Assembly: GCF_900090145.1 (NCBI RefSeq)
Contig: NZ_FMHI01000007.1
Span: forward strand, 62,001 to 126,000
DNA length: 64,000 nucleotides
From: Streptomyces sp. WMMB 322
GTDB taxonomy: Bacteria; Actinomycetota; Actinomycetes; Streptomycetales; Streptomycetaceae
Direction: 5' to 3'
Below are positions 10,660-19,875 of this stretch, piece by piece (positions within the stretch are counted from its first letter, which is position 1; each line of letters opens with the position of its first letter). A program made the position numbers and the translations under genes. A model generated the notes under the pieces. That model saw nothing but the letters and a program-made list of their open reading frames with translations. It was not told where the DNA came from and did not search any database.

Positions 10660-11031
10660 ATGCAGGTCGAACCCGGCGAAGACGCTGTAGACACCTTCCT
10701 TGCCGCCTTCAACGCCCCGAACCAGGCCTACGTGACCGAGTTGCTCTCGCGCGCGCTGACGCAGGACGTCGTCTTCTGGGGGCCGCTGGGGCGCAGCACC
10801 GGGGTGGAGGCGGTGGAGAACTTCATCAACGAACTCCGCGCGCATCCCGACGGCCCGGGAAAGGTGACGCGGACCACGGTGGTCGACGCCCCCGGCGAGT
10901 GGGCGCGCTACAGCTGGAGTTACCACAACGGAGCGGGTCAACTGCTGCTGACGGGAACCGACATGGTGCACCTGCGTGACGAACGCATCGACCAGATGGT
11001 CGTCTTCGCCGGGGACCTCGCGGCGATCTGA
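10660..11031 (+). CDS. SnoaL/NTF2-like fold protein
   Basis: A 123-residue single-domain protein with the alpha+beta cone features of the SnoaL/NTF2 group. It has an N-terminal helix (DTFLAAFNAPNQAYVTELLS), then VFWGPLGRSTGVEAVENFI, then alternating strands ending VHLRDERIDQMVVFAGDL. Family members include polyketide cyclases, isomerases and non-enzymatic binding proteins, so no activity can be assigned. It is divergent from the amidohydrolase pair and converges with an aldehyde dehydrogenase across a hairpin terminator. Confidence 0.75.
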   Translation: MQVEPGEDAVDTFLAAFNAPNQAYVTELLSRALTQDVVFWGPLGRSTGVEAVENFINELRAHPDGPGKVTRTTVVDAPGEWARYSWSYHNGAGQLLLTGTDMVHLRDERIDQMVVFAGDLAAI

Positions 11032-11103
11032 GCGCCCCGCCCCGCCCGCCGGTCCGTTCCCGTCCGGCGCAGAGGGCCGGACGGCACACACGACGCGACG
11101 CGG

Positions 11104-11144
11104 CGGACCCGGACCGCGCGCACACCGCGCACGGTCCGGGTCCG
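11104..11144. terminator. Bidirectional hairpin between convergent genes
   Basis: A perfect 13-base-pair inverted repeat (arms 11104-11116 and 11132-11144) with a 15-base loop that can pair further. It lies between the convergent SnoaL-like and aldehyde dehydrogenase genes, so it can terminate transcription from both sides. Confidence 0.78.
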
Positions 11145-11194
11145 TCTGTCTCCGCCGGGTCCGCCGTTCCGGATTCCCCCTGGAGCGGCGAGCG

Positions 11195-12649
11195 CTACAG
11201 CTCCAGATTGGTCAGCACCATCACGCGCTCGTAGGTGTAGTCCTCCATCGCGAAACGGACGCCCTCACGGCCCACGCCCGACTGCTTCGCACCGCCGTAG
11301 GGCATCTGGTCGGCGCGGTAGGAGGGGACGTCACCGACGATCACGCCGCCCATCTCCAGCGCACGGTGCGCGCGGAAGGCGGCCTGGATGTCGTGCGTGA
11401 ACAGGCCTGCCTGGAGGCCGTACTTGGAGTCGTTGGCCACGGCGAACGCCTCGTCCTCGCCGTCCACCTTCGTCAGCGACATGACCGGCCCGAAGACCTC
11501 CTCGCAGCCGATCTGCGTCTCGGGGCCCACGCCCTCCAGCACGGTCGGCGCGTACGTGGCGCCCTCGCGCTTGCCGCCCGCGAGCAGCTTCGCGCCTGCC
11601 GAGACGGCCTCCTCGACCCACGCCTCCACGCGCTTGGCCGCGTCCTCGCTCACCAGCGGCCCGACGTCGGTGGCCGGGTCGGAGGGGTCTCCGGTGCGCA
11701 GGGCCTCGACGGCGGTGACGATCCTCGGCACGAGACGGTCGTAGACGGAGGAGTCGGCGATCACGCGCTGCACCGAGATGCAGGACTGGCCCGCCTGGTA
11801 GTTGGAGAACGTCGCGATGCGCTGCGCCGCCCAGTCGAGGTCCTCCTCCGAGGAGAAGTCGCCCAGCACGATCGCCGCGCCGTTGCCGCCGAGTTCGAGC
11901 GTGACGCGCTTGCGCGGGGCGGAGTCGAGGATGGACCAGCCGACGGGCGCCGAGCCGGTGAAGGAGATGATCGGCAGCCGCTCGTCCTGCACCAGCTCCG
12001 GCATCCGGTCGTTGGGCACGGGCAGCACGGACCACGACCCGGCGGGCAGGTCCGTCTCCGCGAGCAGCTCACCGATCAGCAGACCCGACAGCGGTGTGGC
12101 CGGGGCGGGCTTGAGGATGATCGGGGTGCCGACGGCCAGCGCGGGTGCGACCTTGTGGGCGCACAGGTTGAGCGGGAAGTTGAAGGGCGCGATGCCGAGC
12201 ACCGGCCCGAACGGGAAGCGCCGGGTGTAGGCGAGGCGTCCCGTGCCGCCGGCGTCCGAGTCGAGCCGCTGCGCCTCGCCGCTGTTGAAGCGGCGCGCCT
12301 CGTCGGCGGCCCAGCGGAAGACGGAGACGCACCGGCCGACCTCGCCGCGCGCCCACTTCATGGGCTTGCCGTTCTCCGCCGAGATCAGCGTCGCGATCTC
12401 CTCGGACCGCTCGCGGACGCGGGCCGTGACGTGGTCCAGAGCGGCGGCACGCACGTGCGCGGGAGTCGCGGAGAACTCCTCGGCGACGGCGGCAGCGGCG
12501 GCCACGGCCTCCTCGACCTGATCGGCCGTGGGAAGGCTGATGCTTCCCACGTGCCTGCCGTCCCAGGGCGAGGTGACATCGAGCGTGTCGTCGCCCGTGG
12601 CCTCACGGCCGGCGAGCCAGAACGCGTGCGGGGAGGTCGCTGTCGTCAC
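11195..12649 (-). CDS. NAD(P)-dependent aldehyde (semialdehyde-type) dehydrogenase
   Basis: A 484-residue aldehyde dehydrogenase. Catalytic residues are visible: the Asn in IAPFNFPLNL, the Glu in VTLELGGNGA and the nucleophilic Cys in NYQAGQSCISVQ. The C-terminal PYGGAKQSGVGREG is typical. The subgroup resembles succinate-semialdehyde or lactaldehyde/glyceraldehyde-3-phosphate (non-phosphorylating) enzymes. I chose GTG at 12649 (VTTATSPHAFWLAG) with GGAAGG upstream. It lies downstream of a PucR regulator on the same strand, about 5 kb from gabT, so oxidising succinate semialdehyde in GABA breakdown is plausible but not proven. Confidence 0.85.
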   Translation of the reverse strand: MTTATSPHAFWLAGREATGDDTLDVTSPWDGRHVGSISLPTADQVEEAVAAAAAVAEEFSATPAHVRAAALDHVTARVRERSEEIATLISAENGKPMKWARGEVGRCVSVFRWAADEARRFNSGEAQRLDSDAGGTGRLAYTRRFPFGPVLGIAPFNFPLNLCAHKVAPALAVGTPIILKPAPATPLSGLLIGELLAETDLPAGSWSVLPVPNDRMPELVQDERLPIISFTGSAPVGWSILDSAPRKRVTLELGGNGAAIVLGDFSSEEDLDWAAQRIATFSNYQAGQSCISVQRVIADSSVYDRLVPRIVTAVEALRTGDPSDPATDVGPLVSEDAAKRVEAWVEEAVSAGAKLLAGGKREGATYAPTVLEGVGPETQIGCEEVFGPVMSLTKVDGEDEAFAVANDSKYGLQAGLFTHDIQAAFRAHRALEMGGVIVGDVPSYRADQMPYGGAKQSGVGREGVRFAMEDYTYERVMVLTNLEL

Positions 12650-13054
12650 TGCGGGGCCGCCCTTCCGGTGTGGTGGTGTCAGAGCAATGCGATGTGAGCG
12701 TGCAAGGCGGCAGACCACGGCGGAACGGCCACGGTGGAAACCGGGCCTGTCCGCGGACACTGCCGGTGGAGCCGGACGGCTTTCGTCCGTCTCTTCTGCC
12801 AACGGTAGAGCCTGCGGATGGGCACGTTTCTTGTCCGGTGCGGCACACTTGCCCCTCGCCACACGCCGATTTGGCACGGCCACCGAGCGTGGCCTTCCCG
12901 GCCGCCGCGGCGTCGCCGCCGGGGTCCGTCCGGCGGGGCGGCCCGCCGTGCGACCGGGCCGAGGACGGCGCCGGCGGTCCGGCGGCGCGGCACGCTCAGG
13001 GCTGCGGCGCCGCGCAGGCCGCCCGCCCGCGCTCCGCGGCGGTCACCGGGCCGC
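12650..13054. other. 405-base gap without a supported gene
   Basis: Very GC-rich sequence between the PucR regulator stop and the aldehyde dehydrogenase start, both on the minus strand. Open frames here have Arg/Pro-rich, non-protein-like translations. The half nearer 13054 holds several GGC/GCC inverted repeats that could end pucR transcription. The half nearer 12650 should carry the dehydrogenase promoter, but I see no convincing -10/-35 pair. Confidence 0.5.
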
Positions 13055-14839
13055 TCACCCCGTGGCCTTGAGGGCGAGCCACAGCTCCATGCGTACGTCC
13101 GGATCGTCCAGGGAACGGCCCAGGATCTCCTCGACGCGGCGCATGCGGTAGCGCAGCGTGTGCCGGTGCACGCCCAGATCGGCGGCCGCCGCGTCCCACT
13201 GGCCGTGCCGCGAGAGCCAGGCGCGCAGCGACGCGACGAGATCGCCGCGCCCGTTCGCGTCGTGGTCCCGGAGCGAGCGCAGCAGACCGTCGGCGAAGGC
13301 CCGCACCGCGTCGTCGGCGAGCAGGGGCAGCACCGAGCCGGCGGCGACGTCCTCGTGCTCGACGAGCGGGGCACCGCGGCGGCGGGCCACCGAGAGCGCC
13401 TGGTCCGCCTGCTTGAACGCGACGGTCGCGGCGGCGAGACCGGTGGGAGCGGAGACCCCGATGGCGAGCGCGTCGTCGGGCACGGATGCCGGCCCTCCGG
13501 ACTGATGCGCACCGCCGGAGCCGGACGCTTCGACGGCTTTGGCGCACGCGGCAGCGTACTGGGCGCACGCCGCGACGGCGGCGCCCCCGTCGGCGGCGAG
13601 CACCACGAGACGGTTGCCGTCCGGCACGACGAGTACGGCTTCCCCGTTGCGTGCCGCGGCGGTCTCGACAAGGTCCGCGAGCTGTTCCAGAGGTCCCGTC
13701 AGGCCGTCCGCGATGCCCTCGGGCACGGGGACCGGCACGCCCGAGGACTCGGTGACCGTCACGACGGGCAGGTTGCCCCCGGGCCCGCCGCCGACGGCCG
13801 CTGCGGCAGAGGCGCCGCCGGCCGCCGGCCTGTCCCCGTTCACGGCGGCCTGCCCGTCGGCGCCACGCCGCCCGCGGGACGCCGAGCCCGCCGCGGGCTC
13901 GGCCACCAGAACCCGCATCGGCGCGTCCAGCAGTCCGCCGTAGAGCGCACCGGCGACGGCACGCGCGTGATCGGGCTCGCCGGAGAGCAGCATCCTCATC
14001 ACCGCGGCGCCGAGGCGCTGTTCGGCCTCCTGCAGTGCCCTCGACCGTTCCATCGTGAGCGTCAGCAGCGCGATGGCGGAGTGCACCGCGTAGCGTTCGG
14101 CGGTGCCCAGCGGTGCGGCCGTCCCGACGGCGAGCACGGCCTTCGCGCGGCGCCCGCTGCCGACCGTCTGCAGCTCGACCCGGTCGTCACCGGCGTCCGA
14201 TCCGCTGACGACGGCGCTCGCGGGGGCCGGCCTGTCGCGCAGCCGTTCCGCGTCCGTGACGAACCGGGCGGCACGGCGCACCGCCCAGGCCGGCGCGGTG
14301 GCGACCATGGCACCGGAGACGTCGTACAGCGCGGCCCAACCGGCCACCTCGGAGGCGAGTTTGGTGAGCAGGGCGGAGGGGCCCTCCTGCGACAGTGCCG
14401 CCCGTGTCATCTCCCGCTGCGCCTCGAAACCCGCCGTGACCGCCCGGTACTGCTCGGCGGCTATGGCGGCGGAGACAGCCTTGCTGATGGCGATGAAGGG
14501 GGTACGGCGCGGAACTTCGAGCAGCGGCAGGCCCTCCTCACGGCATGCCTCGACGGTCGCTTCCGGCACCTTCTCGTAGTTGACCCCGGCGGCGAACCCC
14601 AGGCCGACCACGCCCTTTTCGGTGAGCCGCCGCACGTAGGCGCGCATCGCCTCCGGGTCCTCGGCGTCCAGCTTCAGGGCCGTGAGGAGGAGCAGTTCGC
14701 CGCCGTCCAGATACGGGGTCGGGTCCGCCAGCTCGCTGGCATGCGCCCAGCGCACATCGGTGTCCAGCCTGTCCTGCCCGGTGAGCACGGCCAGTCGGAG
14801 CGCGGAGTGCTGCACGAGTGAGGCAAGAGTGGGTGGCAT
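13055..14839 (-). CDS. PucR/CdaR-family transcriptional regulator
   Basis: A 594-residue regulator. It begins with a PucR N-terminal domain (TLASLVQHSAL, then RWAHASELADPTPYLDGGEL and LGFAAGVNYEKVPEAT). A GGDEF-like central part follows. It ends with the C-terminal PucR helix-turn-helix: LRAWLSRHGQWDAAAADLGV, then HRHTLRYRMRRVEEILGR. ATG 14839 (MPPTLASL) fits the family start; an in-frame GTG at 14851 is an alternative. Members control purine, proline, GABA and polyamine catabolism. Its neighbours, an aldehyde dehydrogenase and gabT, support a role in GABA or polyamine use. Confidence 0.88.
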   Translation of the reverse strand: MPPTLASLVQHSALRLAVLTGQDRLDTDVRWAHASELADPTPYLDGGELLLLTALKLDAEDPEAMRAYVRRLTEKGVVGLGFAAGVNYEKVPEATVEACREEGLPLLEVPRRTPFIAISKAVSAAIAAEQYRAVTAGFEAQREMTRAALSQEGPSALLTKLASEVAGWAALYDVSGAMVATAPAWAVRRAARFVTDAERLRDRPAPASAVVSGSDAGDDRVELQTVGSGRRAKAVLAVGTAAPLGTAERYAVHSAIALLTLTMERSRALQEAEQRLGAAVMRMLLSGEPDHARAVAGALYGGLLDAPMRVLVAEPAAGSASRGRRGADGQAAVNGDRPAAGGASAAAAVGGGPGGNLPVVTVTESSGVPVPVPEGIADGLTGPLEQLADLVETAAARNGEAVLVVPDGNRLVVLAADGGAAVAACAQYAAACAKAVEASGSGGAHQSGGPASVPDDALAIGVSAPTGLAAATVAFKQADQALSVARRRGAPLVEHEDVAAGSVLPLLADDAVRAFADGLLRSLRDHDANGRGDLVASLRAWLSRHGQWDAAAADLGVHRHTLRYRMRRVEEILGRSLDDPDVRMELWLALKATG

Positions 14840-14888
14840 AACAAGGCTCACCGTACAGGCGCCCAGCTCATTTCGGTCATTCCCGAAC

Positions 14889-17210
14889 TCATTCCCCCAA
14901 CTCCGTGAGGATCGGCGGTGTCCGCTCTCCACGGACAGTGGTCACCGACAGCACAGCGTGACCGGGAGGCAGGTCGTTCGCCAGGTCGGAGGCGGACCAG
15001 CGCTCGCGCTGCACCCTGCGGACGGTGACGGACTCGGCCGTCACGTGCCTGCCCGTGGCGAGCCTGCGCACCGCGTGCATCATCTTGGTCAGCGGCTCGT
15101 CGGAGACGAGCTGACGGTTCGTCACGTCGCGCGTCTCCACCCACTCCGTGCCCCACACCTCGGCGAAGTGTTCCGCGTCCCAAGGGGTCACGCCGGCGCA
15201 CACCATGCGGCAGCCCACCGCGCCCAGCAGTGGGCCGCGAAGCTGCGCCGGCACCTCGTCCAGAGCGCGCAGCGTCAGCAGGACGCCGCCGTGCGCGGAC
15301 CGCACGCGCTGCAGTCCGCGCAGCGACTGGGGGGTGACGGTCTGGGCCGCGTCGTCGAGCACGAGCCCCGCGAAGAGGGACTGGTCCTCGCGTGCGCTCA
15401 CGCACTCGGTGAACTGCGCGAGGACGAGCCGCGCGAGGATGCGCGACGCCTCGGCGTGGCCCCGCTCGGGCAGGTCGATGCGCACACGCAGCGGCTTCTC
15501 CAGGGCACGCAGCGAGAACGGCCTCGGCGACGCCCCCGCCCCGGCGGCACCGGCAGGACCGCCGGGGCCCTCGGGCACGAAGAAACCGGAGAACGCGGGC
15601 CTGTCCAGCAGCGCGATGCGGTCCGCGAGAAGCGCCGGTGCGTCGGCGGGACGGCCCGACTGCCGCCCGTACGCGTCGAGTTCACGAAGCTGGGCGTGCA
15701 GGCCGGCGTCGTCGAGTGCGGTGCGCAGCTCATCGAGCGCGGAGGCGGAGCCGTCCAGCAGTTCGCGCAGCTCCGGCACGGCGGGGAAGCGGCCGTGTGC
15801 GGCCCGGAAGGGCCCGATGAGCTGGGCCAGTGCCGTCGCCGCGCGGCGGCTGTCGCCGCCGGGGAGGGAGTCGGTCAGGTCCCCGACGAGGGCCTCGGCG
15901 AGCATGCCCGCGGCCTCGTCCGGGTCGTGCGCCCCGCCGTAGAGGTCGAGGTCGTGCGTGGAGTCGGGGTGGCCGACGCGGACGACGAGGTCGAAGGACT
16001 CCTCGCGCGCCAGCCGGTCGCCGTTCGCCGTCACCGCGACGACGGCGGCCTGCCCCGCGAGCGCCTGGAGGCAGAGCGATTCGGTGACGGGCCGGGCGAG
16101 CCGCGTCGTCTTCCCCGACCCGGGGGGCCCGACGGCGAGCGCGGAGGTGCCCAGCAGCGACGGCTCCAGGGCAACGCCGGCACCCCGGTAGTTGAGCGGG
16201 TTGCGCTCGCTGTCGGCGGCTGTGCCGATGCGCACCTGGCTCACGCTCAGGTCGTGCCGTGCCGCCCGGCCGTGCGGCAGGTCGCGGCGCCCCGAGGGAT
16301 GTGCGCAGGCCCCGGCGCCCTTCGCCTCGACGGCCTCGACGAACGCGGAGAGCCGTCCCGGGCGTGCGCGTACGGACTCCCAGGCGCGGTGGATGCGGGC
16401 GTGGTCGACGTCGTTCATGCGGCCGCCGCGCACCTCGGCGGCGAGGAGGTCGGCGGCGCCGGCAGCGCCGTGGCCCCGCAGGTCCGGCCACTCGACGGGG
16501 TCCGCCTGCGGCGGGGGCGCCGGGACCGGGGGCGCCTCCGTGGCCTCGTGCCGTTCCCTCGCGGGCCGGTGCGCGCTGCTGCCGGAGAGGCGCGCCCACG
16601 CGCGGCGGGCCAGCTCCGGCCAGTGGCCCAGCCGTCCGAAGACGACGGCGAGGGCGGCGACGACGAGGCCGTAGTAGATGTACGAGGCGACGACGTACTC
16701 CATGTGCCCGAGCCAGGAGTCCGGCGTGAGGACCTGCAACGGCCAGAGCCAGTAGCCGCCCAGGTAGTTGTTGTAGAGCAGCGACCAGACCAGCCAGCCG
16801 ATCAGGAACGCGACCAGCGCGCCCCCGAGCAGCTGACGCGTCGGCGTGCGGTCCGGGTCGACGGGCGGCAGCGGGCGGTACCCGTACCGCCAGATTCCCG
16901 GTTCCGCCTCGGGGCGCGGAACCCGCAGCCAGTCGGCGAGCCGGGTGCCGGATCCGGGCGCATGCGCGGGCATCGGCGGAGCCGCGGGCCGCGGCTCCTG
17001 AACGGGCGGCCGGGGCCGGCCCCCGGGACGCGGGGACGTCTGCTCCGCCGGCGGTGCCTGTTCCGCGGGCGGTGCCTGTTCCGCCGGAGGCGGGGCGCTC
17101 CCCCGCCGGTCCTGCCCGCTCCCCTGCGGGGGCAGCCCCGTGCGGGGCTCCCTCTGCGAACCGTGTGCGCTGCCCGCACCCTGCCCCCGGTGCGGAGACT
17201 CCATGTCCAT
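14889..17210 (-). CDS. Membrane-anchored P-loop ATPase (TraD/VirD4-like, function unknown)
   Basis: A 773-residue protein. Residues 1-90 are Pro/Ala/Gln-rich and low complexity, with three copies of PPAEQA (residues about 40-57). Two membrane segments follow at about 128-148 and 172-192. The cytoplasmic ATPase carries a Walker A GPPGSGKTT (361-369) and Walker B AGLVLDDA (614-621). The arrangement recalls coupling ATPases of conjugation systems, but no relaxase or type IV secretion gene is nearby. I recall similar proteins in the Streptomyces core, so a housekeeping membrane role is as likely. It is divergent from gabT and upstream of the PucR gene, 49 bases apart. Confidence 0.75.
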   Translation of the reverse strand: MDMESPHRGQGAGSAHGSQREPRTGLPPQGSGQDRRGSAPPPAEQAPPAEQAPPAEQTSPRPGGRPRPPVQEPRPAAPPMPAHAPGSGTRLADWLRVPRPEAEPGIWRYGYRPLPPVDPDRTPTRQLLGGALVAFLIGWLVWSLLYNNYLGGYWLWPLQVLTPDSWLGHMEYVVASYIYYGLVVAALAVVFGRLGHWPELARRAWARLSGSSAHRPARERHEATEAPPVPAPPPQADPVEWPDLRGHGAAGAADLLAAEVRGGRMNDVDHARIHRAWESVRARPGRLSAFVEAVEAKGAGACAHPSGRRDLPHGRAARHDLSVSQVRIGTAADSERNPLNYRGAGVALEPSLLGTSALAVGPPGSGKTTRLARPVTESLCLQALAGQAAVVAVTANGDRLAREESFDLVVRVGHPDSTHDLDLYGGAHDPDEAAGMLAEALVGDLTDSLPGGDSRRAATALAQLIGPFRAAHGRFPAVPELRELLDGSASALDELRTALDDAGLHAQLRELDAYGRQSGRPADAPALLADRIALLDRPAFSGFFVPEGPGGPAGAAGAGASPRPFSLRALEKPLRVRIDLPERGHAEASRILARLVLAQFTECVSAREDQSLFAGLVLDDAAQTVTPQSLRGLQRVRSAHGGVLLTLRALDEVPAQLRGPLLGAVGCRMVCAGVTPWDAEHFAEVWGTEWVETRDVTNRQLVSDEPLTKMMHAVRRLATGRHVTAESVTVRRVQRERWSASDLANDLPPGHAVLSVTTVRGERTPPILTELGE
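17041..17094. repeat. Three 18-base tandem repeats inside the ATPase gene
   Basis: Three head-to-tail 18-base units (17041-17058, 17059-17076, 17077-17094), the third diverged at its end. They encode repeated PPAEQA in the N-terminal tail of the ATPase. The unit is a multiple of three, so copy change would alter tail length without a frameshift. Confidence 0.8.
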
Positions 17211-17333
17211 GTACTGCCTCTACCCCTGCCCGGCCGGTGGGTTTCCGCCCCGTCACGGCGCCCTGGTCCCTGGTCCCTGCTCCCGGTCCCAATCTAGCCG
17301 CCGGAGGGGGGAGTTGACCCACGCAGGTCGGCC

Positions 17334-17350
17334 CGCCGGATCCTCCGGCG
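17334..17350. promoter_or_regulatory. Palindrome in the ATPase-gabT divergent region
   Basis: A seven-base inverted repeat with a three-base centre lies in the 293-base region between the divergent ATPase and gabT genes. It could be an operator for either. The rest of the region shows TATAGC-like and TAGCC-like hexamers but no clear -35 partner. Function is a guess. Confidence 0.3.
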
Positions 17351-17503
17351 ACCGTGGACGCGGTACGTCGCCACTCCCCGTGCCTATAGCCGTGACGGCC
17401 AACACGACACGGGGACTTCTCCGCACCGGTGCATGTCCCGCCCTCCTCCGGGCCTCTAGCCTTCGAGGGACGTGCAGACCCCTTCGCCCTGAGAGAGAGC
17501 GCT

Positions 17504-18862
17504 ATGAGCACGATGACGGAAATGTCCGGTGGCCCTGCCCTCCCCCAGGAGCGCCGCGTCGTCACGTCCGTCCCGGGCCCGAAGTCCCAGGAGCTGATGG
17601 CCCGCAAGCAGGCCGCCGTCGCCGACGGCATCGGCACCGTGATGCCTGTCTTCGCCGAGCGCGCGGGCGGTGGCGTCCTGGAGGACGTCGACGGCAACTC
17701 CTTCATCGACTTCGGTTCCGGCATCGCCGTGACCGGTGTCGGCAACAGCGCCGACGCGGTCGTGCGCCGCGCTTCCGCGCAGCTCGCCCAGTACACGCAC
17801 ACCTGCGTGATGGTGACGCCGTACGAGCCGTACGTGGAGGTCTGCGAGGAGCTGGCGAAGCTCACACCCGGCGACCACGCGAAGAAGAGCGCCCTGTTCA
17901 ACTCGGGTGCCGAGGCCGTGGAGAACGCCGTCAAGATCGCGCGCTCGTACACCAAGCGCCAGGCCGTCGTCGTCTTCGACCACGGCTACCACGGCCGCAC
18001 GAACCTGACGATGGCTCTGACGTCGAAGAACATGCCGTACAAGCACAGCTTCGGGCCGTTCGCGCCCGAGGTGTACCGGGTGCCGGTCGCCTACCCGTTC
18101 CGCTGGCTGACCGGGCCCGAGAACTGCGCCGAGGAGGCCGCGGCCCAGGCCATCGACCAGATCAACAAGCAGGTCGGCGCCGAGAACGTCGCCGCGATCC
18201 TGATCGAGCCGCTGCTCGGCGAGGGCGGCTTCATCGAGCCGGCGAAGGGCTTCCTGCCGCGCCTCGCGCAGTTCGCGAAGGAGAACGGGATCGTCTTCGT
18301 CGCGGACGAGATCCAGTCCGGCTTCTGCCGCACGGGACAGTGGTTCGCCTGCGAGGACGAGGGCATCGTCCCCGACCTGATCACCACCGCCAAGGGCATC
18401 GCCGGCGGAATGCCGCTGGCCGCCGTCACCGGCCGCGCCGAGATCATGGACGCGCCGCACGTCGGCGGCCTGGGCGGCACCTACGGCGGAAACCCGGTGG
18501 CCTGCGCCGCGGCGCTGGGCTCCATCGAGACGATGCGCGAGATGGACCTGCCGGCAAGGGCCAGGCGCATCGAGGAGGTCATGAAGCCGCGGCTGCGGAA
18601 GCTGGCCGAGCAGTACGACGTCATCGGCGACGTCCGCGGGCGCGGCGCCATGCTCGCCATCGAGCTGGTCAAGCCCGGCGGCAAGGAGCCGGACCCCCAG
18701 GTCACCGCTGCTCTCGCCAAGGCGTGCCACGAGAACGGTCTGCTCGTTCTGACCACCGGGACGTACGGCAACGTGATGCGTTTCCTGCCTCCGATGGTGA
18801 TCGGCGAGGACCTGCTCGATGAGGGCCTGGACGTGCTGGAAGGCGCCCTGGCCGAGCTGTGA
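17504..18862 (+). CDS. gabT: 4-aminobutyrate aminotransferase
   Basis: A PLP enzyme transferring the amino group of GABA to 2-oxoglutarate to give succinate semialdehyde. It has 452 residues and a fold type I, class III arrangement: FNSGAEAVENAVKIAR, then DHGYHGRTNLTMAL, the PLP-pyridine Asp in VADEIQSGF, and the Schiff-base Lys in TTAKGIAGGMPLAA. I chose ATG 17504 (MSTMTEMSGG), which has a purine-rich GAGAGAGAG upstream. The PAP2 gene behind it may start on an overlapping GTGA. It fits the polyamine and GABA catabolic region to the right. Confidence 0.94.
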   Translation: MSTMTEMSGGPALPQERRVVTSVPGPKSQELMARKQAAVADGIGTVMPVFAERAGGGVLEDVDGNSFIDFGSGIAVTGVGNSADAVVRRASAQLAQYTHTCVMVTPYEPYVEVCEELAKLTPGDHAKKSALFNSGAEAVENAVKIARSYTKRQAVVVFDHGYHGRTNLTMALTSKNMPYKHSFGPFAPEVYRVPVAYPFRWLTGPENCAEEAAAQAIDQINKQVGAENVAAILIEPLLGEGGFIEPAKGFLPRLAQFAKENGIVFVADEIQSGFCRTGQWFACEDEGIVPDLITTAKGIAGGMPLAAVTGRAEIMDAPHVGGLGGTYGGNPVACAAALGSIETMREMDLPARARRIEEVMKPRLRKLAEQYDVIGDVRGRGAMLAIELVKPGGKEPDPQVTAALAKACHENGLLVLTTGTYGNVMRFLPPMVIGEDLLDEGLDVLEGALAEL

Positions 18863-19776
18863 GCAGAACCGGGAATCCGTACGGCGTGAAGAATCTGTGC
18901 GAGGCCGATGGCCGGTCCGTAATCCGGCTGTCCGGCCCCGCTGACCTGCCGTACGGTTCCCGTATTCGGGTACTTCGGAACTCCACTCCGGACTCCCGGC
19001 CTGAGCCGGCCTCTCCCCAAGACCGGCTCGGAAGTGCCCTGGCGCACGCTCCTCACCGATCGGGGGACCGTCGGCTCCACACCCCCCGGGGCCTGCGGAA
19101 TACCGGTCGCCACGGCCGCTCCGGAACTCTCCCCCCTGTTCCGGGGCGGTCGGTCTTCCACCTCGCTCTCTGCGCGCTCTGTTGCGTGCTCTTCGCCCTG
19201 ATCACCTGGCAGGTCGCCCTCGGCGGTCCGCTCGTCGGAGCCGACATGCGGCTGGGGAACGCTCTCCAGCGCACCTCCCCTCCCGACGCCGTGGCCGAGG
19301 CCTTCGCGGATCTGGGCAACCTCGTCGTGGCGGTCCCGGTGCTCGTCGCGGCGATGACGTACGCCCTGGTGACCGGGGGTGCGCGCCGCTGGCTGCCGCC
19401 GCTGTGCCTGGCGCTGGCGCTGGCCTTCACCGCTCTTGCCGTCACGGCCGTGAAGGTGTGGCTGGGCAGGCCCGGGCCCCCGGGCGGCACCAATTACTAC
19501 CCCTCGGGTCACACCGCCACGGCGGCCGTCGCCTTCGGCGGCGCGGCCCTGCTCTTCTCGCTGACGGTCCGCCGGCCCCCGTACTGGCCGCTGCCCGCCA
19601 CGGCCGCGCTGCTCACGCTGGCGTGCAGCGCGGGCCTGGTGTGGCGTGGCTACCACTGGCCGCTGGATGTGGTGGCGAGCTGGTGCCTGAGCTGGGTGGT
19701 GCTCACGTCGGCCGCGTTCGCGCTGCGCCGGCTGCTGCGGCGCCCCGGCAACGGCGGTGCCCCGCACAGGAGTTGA
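18859..19776 (+). CDS. PAP2-family membrane phosphatase
   Basis: An integral membrane lipid-phosphate phosphatase-like protein. All three PAP2 motifs are seen: KVWLGRPGPP, YPSGHTA, and the C3 region VWRGYHWPLDVVAS. They are set in about five hydrophobic segments starting at FHLALCALCCVLF. The start is doubtful. The only in-frame ATG/GTG/TTG codons well upstream are GTG 18859, overlapping the gabT stop, and GTG 18889. Both give about 90 residues of polar, unconvincing sequence before the first membrane segment. The real start could be a non-canonical codon near 19100. Confidence 0.78.
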   Translation: MSRTGNPYGVKNLCEADGRSVIRLSGPADLPYGSRIRVLRNSTPDSRPEPASPQDRLGSALAHAPHRSGDRRLHTPRGLRNTGRHGRSGTLPPVPGRSVFHLALCALCCVLFALITWQVALGGPLVGADMRLGNALQRTSPPDAVAEAFADLGNLVVAVPVLVAAMTYALVTGGARRWLPPLCLALALAFTALAVTAVKVWLGRPGPPGGTNYYPSGHTATAAVAFGGAALLFSLTVRRPPYWPLPATAALLTLACSAGLVWRGYHWPLDVVASWCLSWVVLTSAAFALRRLLRRPGNGGAPHRS

Positions 19777-19875
19777 GGGTCCTCGTCACGACGCCCGGGA
19801 GGTGCGGGTTCGCGTGAAGCGCCGGAGCCGGGCCGTACGCCGGACGTGGCACCGGACCCGGACCCGGACCCGGAG

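Noticed and set aside
12670..13071. Possible small gene in the gap between pucR and the dehydrogenase
   Set aside because: The translation has no hydrophobic core or motif and no Shine-Dalgarno; composition is that of non-coding GC-rich DNA.
14889..17210. Evidence of an integrated conjugative element around the VirD4-like ATPase
   Set aside because: No integrase, relaxase, replication gene, tRNA site or attachment repeats are nearby, and the flanking genes are ordinary chromosomal ones.
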